From positions 1 through 39,000 of the forward strand of contig NZ_NKTX01000025.1 of NCBI RefSeq assembly GCF_003207815.1: 39,000 nucleotides of DNA, written 5' to 3'. Below the pieces are notes generated by a model. It saw nothing but the letters and a program-made list of their open reading frames with translations, did not search any database and was not told the DNA's origin. The translations under genes and the position numbers were made by a program. This document shows positions 34,566-39,000 of this stretch, one piece after another. The DNA is from Komagataeibacter oboediens. Lineage in GTDB: Bacteria; Pseudomonadota; Alphaproteobacteria; Acetobacterales; Acetobacteraceae. The stretch's first letter is position 1. Each line of letters begins with the position of its first letter.

Positions 34566-35066
34566 ATGTCCTCTCGTGTCTTTCACATCCTGGCGCAAAA
34601 AGGCAACACGGTCATTACTGTCCGGGCAGACGACCCTGTGCTGGATGTCGCGACCACGCTGGCGCGACACAATATTGGCGGCGCACCGGTTCTGGGTGCC
34701 GATGACCAGCTGGTGGGCATGATATCGGAAAAAGTGATCGTTCATGCATTGTCCCAGCGCGGCGCGGACATATCCGCCCTGACTGCAAAAGATATCATGA
34801 CAAGGGATACGCCAACCGCAACGCCCGATGACAGTATTTATGACATTGCCTGCCGCATGACATATTCGCGCAACCGGCACGTGCCCGTTATGGAAAACGG
34901 GAAACTGGCGGGACTGGTCAGTATCGGGGACATTGTCAAACTGCGTGCTGAAAATGCCGAACAGGAAGCGCGGGAACTGCAGGATTATGTAACCGGCAGC
35001 GACCATGGCGCAGTCCAGTCCCCCAATGATGCGCCACCCATGCAGTGCGGGGGCAAGGACGGCTGA
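34566..35066 (+). CDS. Two-CBS-domain protein
   Basis: A 166-residue protein with a CBS pair: about residues 15-60 (VRADDPVLDVATTLARHNIG, GAPVLGADDQLVGMISE) and 76-130 (DIMTRDTPTATPDDSIYDIA, RHVPVMENGKLAGLVSIGDIVK). CBS pairs usually bind adenine nucleotides or SAM and sense cell energy state. It resembles stand-alone alphaproteobacterial CBS proteins such as the DUF-less YrpN-type family. A ribosome binding site (GGAAAGGA) precedes ATG 34566. The 24-base gap after nuoN suggests cotranscription, which is suggestive of a link to respiratory energy state but is not proof. Confidence 0.88.
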   Translation: MSSRVFHILAQKGNTVITVRADDPVLDVATTLARHNIGGAPVLGADDQLVGMISEKVIVHALSQRGADISALTAKDIMTRDTPTATPDDSIYDIACRMTYSRNRHVPVMENGKLAGLVSIGDIVKLRAENAEQEARELQDYVTGSDHGAVQSPNDAPPMQCGGKDG

Positions 35067-35165
35067 TCCACCAACGGGATGTGCTGCCTACGCAGCCCGT
35101 CAGTGTGATCGGCAGCCATCACGATCATTCTTGTCCCGTATGTCCCGTTCCGCCAACATGACGGA

Positions 35166-36377
35166 ATGACTGACACATCCAGCACGCTACCCGGGGGCAT
35201 CCGCCGCTTTTTCATGTCTCCCTCCGCTGGCACGACTGCCCTGCTGCTGGCGTCCATGCTGGGGCTTGCGCTGGCCAATTCCCCCGAGGCCGCGTACTAC
35301 CACCGACTGGTCACGCTGCCGATGCGGCTCCCCCTTCTGGGCGCACACGGCCCGACGGATATGGGATCATGGGTTTCGGACGGACTGATGACCCTATTCT
35401 TTCTGGTGGTCATTGCGGACATCAAGACGGAAATCATCTCGGGGCATCTGTCCTCACCGCGAAAGATCGCACTTCCCCTGATCGGGGCAGCAGGCGGCAT
35501 GATCATGCCCGCGCTGACCTACCTTATGGTGACCCATGGCCATGCCGGAACATCCTACGGCTGGGCCATTCCGGTGGCGACCGATGCCGCGTTCACCCTG
35601 CCGGTCATGCTGGTGCTGGGGTCACGTGTTTCCGCCGGGGCCAGAACATGGCTGATGGCACTGGCTGTTTTCGATGATATTCTGGGTATTCTGGTCATCG
35701 CCCTGTTTTACGGGACCGCGCTGTGCTGGCCTGCGCTGCTGGTCGCGGGCCTCGTCACGCTGGGCATGATCTGTCTGAACAGGGCGGGAATCCGGGCATT
35801 GTGGCCGTATGCCGGCGGTGGGATGCTGCTTTGGGTATCCTTCCTGAACTCTGGACTGCATCCGACACTGGCTGCCCTTGTTACGGGGCTGTGCCTGCCC
35901 GCAATGCCATCCGGCACGACAGGGAAACAGCGTTCACCGCTGGATACCGTGACTGCCGTAGTGAATCCCGTGGTGACATGGGGTGTGCTGCCGCTGTTCG
36001 GGTTCATCAATCTCGGGGTGTCGCTGGTGGGCCTGCATGCCAGCATGCTGCTGGCCCCCGTGCCGCTTGGCATCATCCTTGCGCTGCTGGTTGGCAAGCC
36101 GACCGGGGTTTTCGGCGCGACAATGCTGGCTTTCCGACTGAAACTCTCTCCACTTCCGGCGGCAACATCCATAGGAATGCTGTTCGGACTTTCCCTGTTA
36201 TGCGGGATCGGGTTTACCATCAGTCTGTTTATTGCCGACCTTGCGTTTTCGGGGGCTGAATTTGAGACCCCGGCCAGAATAGGGATATTTACCGGATCGG
36301 TCATTGCCGCACTGATCGGGTGGGTCTGGCTACGTTTTTCGCCTGTACGGGCTGATCCAGCCCCTGCGCGGTGCTGA
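35166..36377 (+). CDS. nhaA: NhaA Na+/H+ antiporter
   Basis: Inner-membrane antiporter that exports Na+ for 2 H+ and controls pH and sodium. Key residues: Asp140 (ATDAAFTL; E. coli Asp133), Asp170-Asp171 in AVFDDILGILVIALFY (E. coli Asp163-164) and the lysine in LVGKPTGVFGA (E. coli Lys300). The region FFLVVIADIKTE has Asp where E. coli has Glu78 (GLEVKRE). 403 residues, 11 to 12 helices. ATG 35166 starts 99 bases after the CBS gene. Convergent with the ABC transporter remnant. Confidence 0.92.
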   Translation: MTDTSSTLPGGIRRFFMSPSAGTTALLLASMLGLALANSPEAAYYHRLVTLPMRLPLLGAHGPTDMGSWVSDGLMTLFFLVVIADIKTEIISGHLSSPRKIALPLIGAAGGMIMPALTYLMVTHGHAGTSYGWAIPVATDAAFTLPVMLVLGSRVSAGARTWLMALAVFDDILGILVIALFYGTALCWPALLVAGLVTLGMICLNRAGIRALWPYAGGGMLLWVSFLNSGLHPTLAALVTGLCLPAMPSGTTGKQRSPLDTVTAVVNPVVTWGVLPLFGFINLGVSLVGLHASMLLAPVPLGIILALLVGKPTGVFGATMLAFRLKLSPLPAATSIGMLFGLSLLCGIGFTISLFIADLAFSGAEFETPARIGIFTGSVIAALIGWVWLRFSPVRADPAPARC

Positions 36378-36428
36378 TATACCATTCCCCTCCGCACTGT
36401 CGTCATCGTCCGGATACAGCACGCGGGC

Positions 36429-37511
36429 CTATCTGCCGTACCTCCGCAGGATTGACCGCTCGACCCAGGACGTCAATGCGACAAGCGGGAGCGAAACAAG
36501 CACCGTGATAAAGGCGATGGACCAGCTCATGCCGAAATCCAGTTCGCCCCTCGCCTCATCCAGAGCGCCACCCAGCCCATACCCGGTTGACAGCCATTCC
36601 GCAGTCATGACGCCCAGTATGGCTGACGGTGCCACAAGACGGGCGGCAGTACAGAAATAGGGTATGGTCGCAGGCATCACGAGATAGCGCAGATGGGCAA
36701 AACGCGACGCCCCATACAGGTCCAGAACATCACTGGCCGGACGCGGCGTCCGGTTCATGCCCTCCAGCATCACGACAAAAACTGGGAAAAACGACACAAG
36801 GGACGCAATCCCGAGGGTTCCCATCACATCACGGCCAAGCACCGTCACGATAATGGGCGTAAAGACGATGAGGGGCATGCTCTATGCCCTGCATGACCTG
36901 CGGTTCCGCGCGTTTGCACGACCAGACAGCCACAGCCAGAAGAAAACCCAGCACAAGCCCCACGATCATTCCCCCGACAGCCAGCGGGACGGTCTGGACC
37001 ATGGCGGGAACAAACGTTGCCCACACATCATGTGCCCATGGGCTGGTGACCAGATAGCGGAACACGGCGGAAGGCGGCCGGAACAGGATTGGTGAGACAC
37101 CGGCCAGCCATGGCAGGCACTGCCAGATCACCAGCGGCAGCATACAGGCCATGTCGGCCCACAGCATGCCTTCCCATCGTCCGGCATGTGGCACCGTTTC
37201 GTGCCCCGGTTGCAGCGTTGCCGGCCCCCCCCCTTCCCCGTCAGCATTCGCCCCAGTTGCGCAACCAGTCCGTACATGACCGCGGAAAAGAACGTTGCAA
37301 CCAGTGCCACAGCCCATAGTTCGGAAGGAATGCCACGACCGATTGCAGCCAGCAGGGCGTCATGCGCGCACCATGCGGCAAGCAGGACGGCGCCCGGTGC
37401 TGGAATCATATCCGGCCAGACCATGGCAACGCCCTGCCAGAGGGCCAGGCAGGCAAGCGCGACGGCACCTTCCTCGCCCATCCTTCCCTTTGCCTGATCT
37501 GCGCACGTCAT
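36429..37511 (-). pseudogene. NitT/TauT-type ABC transporter permease, degenerate
   Basis: The coding strand reads in three frames. From ATG 37511 (MTCADQAKGRMGEEGAVAL) it runs to a G9 tract (C9 at 37225-37233). With one more G it joins GPATLQPGHETVPHAGR and the next domain (LPLVIWQCLPWLAGVSPILF). A second shift near 36880-36890 is fixed by adding two bases (GAGAGC), giving GIESMPLIVFTPII, then the BPD_transp_1 domain to the TAG at 36429-36431. The first domain reads as an N-terminal piece joined straight to a C-terminal piece (ELWAVALVATFFSAVMYG), suggesting an internal deletion in a tandem-permease protein. The start overlaps the ATPase stop (ATGA). Non-functional as read. Confidence 0.75.
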
Positions 37512-38320
37512 GACGCGCTTTCCAACAGCCGTTCGATCCTGTCGCACAGCGCATGAAAAACCGGATCGACAAAGAAACCGGCAGGACGCGAACATGGCAC
37601 GTCAACTTCGACCGTCGCAATGATCCGCCCCGGATCGCGCCCCATCACGACAATCGTGTCAGCCAGGAAGACGGCTTCATCAATCCCATGCGTCACCATA
37701 AGCGCGGTTGCCCCGCTTTCCAGCCAGATACGCTGCAGTTCGCGTACCATCTCGCGTCGCAGGACGAAATCCAGCGCCCCAAAAGGTTCATCAAGAAGAA
37801 GAATGCGCGGATGCGTCACAAGCGCCCGGGCCAACGCGGCGCGCTGGCGCATGCCACCCGGCAGCGCCGCCGGCAGCGCCCCGCCGAAATTCTGCAGGCC
37901 CACCAGTACAAGCAGGCTTTTGATCCTCTTCCGCGCCTGTGGACCGTCACGCCCGATAAGTTCAGGAGGCAGGGCCATGTTCGCACTCACGTCCCGCCAC
38001 GGAAGGAGTGCCGCATCCTGAAACGCCATGCCCAGCGCGCCCTGGCGACGCAGGTCGTCGGGCGTGCAGCTGTCCCCATCGTGTGATCCGAACCGGATCG
38101 TGCCTTCATCCGGGTGGTCAAGACCTGCCACAAGCCGCAGAAGTGTCGATTTACCGCATCCCAACGGGCCAACCAAAGCTGTAAACGTCCCTTTGGGACA
38201 GGTCAGGTCGATACCTGAAAGGACCGGCAGGATGCCCTGCCCCGTATCGAACCGGCGACCAACCCGCTGAATTGACAGCCCGCGGCCTGCCGCCTGTGTC
38301 TGGCTTCTGACGGATTGCGG
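37508..38320 (-). CDS. NitT/TauT-type ABC transporter ATP-binding protein, 5' end lost
   Basis: ATPase of an ABC importer of the nitrate/sulfonate/taurine type. Walker A GPLGCGKST, Q-loop MAFQDAALLPW, Walker B ILLLDEPFGALD and the switch VTHGIDEA are present. The signature is LPGGMRQR rather than LSGGMRQR. Coding homology (LSIQRVGRRFDTGQGILPVL, GIDLTCPKG) extends upstream of the first possible start, TTG 38176, but no ATG or GTG precedes it and a TGA occurs in frame at 38330-38332, at the IS remnant. So the native start is probably lost and the gene is likely inactive. Its 3' end overlaps the permease remnant by four bases. No substrate-binding protein is in the window. Confidence 0.75.
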   Translation of the reverse strand, partial: PQSVRSQTQAAGRGLSIQRVGRRFDTGQGILPVLSGIDLTCPKGTFTALVGPLGCGKSTLLRLVAGLDHPDEGTIRFGSHDGDSCTPDDLRRQGALGMAFQDAALLPWRDVSANMALPPELIGRDGPQARKRIKSLLVLVGLQNFGGALPAALPGGMRQRAALARALVTHPRILLLDEPFGALDFVLRREMVRELQRIWLESGATALMVTHGIDEAVFLADTIVVMGRDPGRIIATVEVDVPCSRPAGFFVDPVFHALCDRIERLLESAS

Positions 38321-38322
38321 CG

Positions 38323-38902
38323 CAGTTGTTCATTCGATGCTCGAAGCGTGATGTATGGAAGCGCCTCTTTGAGAAGATCAGAAGCACGGGCCTGTCATTG
38401 AGTATGGTCTTTCTTGATGGCACAACGATCCATGCCCATCACAAGACGGCCAGGGCGGCTAAAAAGGGAAACACGGAGAGCGCCAAAAAAGAGCGTGAAC
38501 TCTTGGCCGATTTGGCACCACGGTCTGCGTCGTCGTGGATGGTCATGGCAGGGCATTGTCTTTCACGCTTTCGCCCGGTCAGGCGCACGAACTGTCATGC
38601 GTTTATGCCGTGCCTGATGATCTGCCTCGACCATCCGCTTACATCGGTTGCGATCGTGGTCATGCCCCGCACATGTTCCGTGCGTATCTCTCGAGCCGGG
38701 GATCTCGTCCTGTCATCCCGCCGCGGAAAAATGTTCCTCCAGTCGCCTGTCCCAAATGGGCTTACAGGCACCGGTATCTGGTTGAAAACCTATGTGCAAG
38801 ATTCAAGGAATGGCGGCTGTTGCCACACGCTACGAAAAGACAGCTGCATCCTTCCTCTTCGTCATTCTCATCGCTGCCACAGCAGGCCACATCAAGGCCT
38901 AA
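38323..38902 (+). pseudogene. IS5-family transposase remnant, 5'-truncated and frameshifted
   Basis: DDE transposase of the IS5 family (IS427-like). Frame 1 (from about 38323) reads LFIRCSKRDVWKRLF and MVFLDGTTIHAHHK, with the first catalytic Asp in FLDGT. After a shift around 38490-38500, frame 2 reads TLGRFGTTVCVVVDGHGRAL, SPGQAHELS, then DRGHA (second Asp, degraded from DRGYA) and VENLCARFKEW. Another shift near 38810 gives AAVATRYEKTAASFLF, ending at TAA 38900-38902. The usual N-terminal ~60 residues are missing. It borders the cut ATPase gene, so this IS, or a deletion from it, probably destroyed the transporter operon. No intact terminal repeats identified. Confidence 0.75.
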
Positions 38903-39000
38903 TACCAACGGTTATGGGCACTGACCTGTGTGAGCCCACTTTCTAAGACCGATGGATCGAATGGTGTCAGGCAAGGCGGCAAGATTATTCCAAGCGGAAC
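38903..39000 (+). other. Sequence beyond the IS remnant, unresolved
   Basis: It begins ATACCAACGGTTATGGGCAC, which may be the right end of the IS remnant. A frame from ATG 38952 stays open for 16 codons to the window edge but has no clear ribosome binding site or recognisable product. Nothing more can be said from the window. Confidence 0.3.

Noticed and set aside
1-39000. CRISPR array, tRNA or rRNA genes, toxin-antitoxin pair
   Set aside because: No regularly spaced direct repeats, no tRNA cloverleaf or rRNA-like sequence was recognised by eye. No toxin-antitoxin pair with recognisable domains is present. A computed scan (tRNAscan, CRISPR finder) would be needed to exclude minor cases.

Overview
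The window looks like chromosome of an acetic acid bacterium (Acetobacteraceae, most like Komagataeibacter or Gluconacetobacter). This is inferred from an OprB-type sugar porin, an acetoin reductase, an E. coli-style 13-gene nuo operon with fused nuoCD, high G+C coding sequence and A+T-rich intergenic gaps. No rRNA, tRNA or CRISPR array was seen.

Region 1 (1-7560) is the right part of a temperate phage or related integrative element. It starts with the 5' end of a leftward gene, then a control region with two tandem palindromic operator-like sites. A rightward chain of tightly overlapping genes follows: a KilA-N/KilAC antirepressor-like protein, an ERF single-strand annealing protein, a YqaJ/lambda-type exonuclease, many small unknown proteins, a FAD-dependent thymidylate synthase (ThyX), a DUF3310 protein, an excisionase-like protein and a tyrosine integrase. 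Most junctions are 4-base stop/start overlaps, so the chain is probably translationally coupled. Its logic is phage early control, DNA recombination, dTMP supply, then integration.

Region 2 (7579-19659) is chromosomal. A leftward omega-amino-acid:pyruvate transaminase plus tautomerase operon is divergent from a MocR-type regulator. Next come a frameshifted leucine-carboxyl-methyltransferase-like gene, a 37-residue cysteine-rich protein, a YfnA-like amino acid permease, a PAP2 phosphatase, a PepSY membrane protein, acetoin reductase, an OprB porin and a GST-like protein. A poly-T/poly-A-rich repeat-like segment lies beyond the PAP2 gene and a very A+T-rich stretch follows the MocR gene.

Region 3 (19976-36377) holds nuoA-B-CD-E-F-G-H-I-J-K-L-M-N, encoding complete proton-pumping NADH:quinone oxidoreductase, followed by a two-CBS-domain protein 24 bases downstream and an NhaA Na+/H+ antiporter. 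Together they suggest a respiratory and ion-homeostasis block.

Region 4 (36429-39000) is decaying. A leftward NitT/TauT-type ABC transporter has a permease with two frameshifts and an apparent internal deletion, and an ATPase whose 5' end abuts a truncated, frameshifted IS5-family transposase.

I see no convincing wholly new system. The most interesting leads are the cysteine-rich mini-protein, the phage operator/antirepressor module, the homopolymer frameshifts, the horizontally acquired-looking complex I with a Glu-to-Asp change in NuoK, and the IS-scarred ABC operon.
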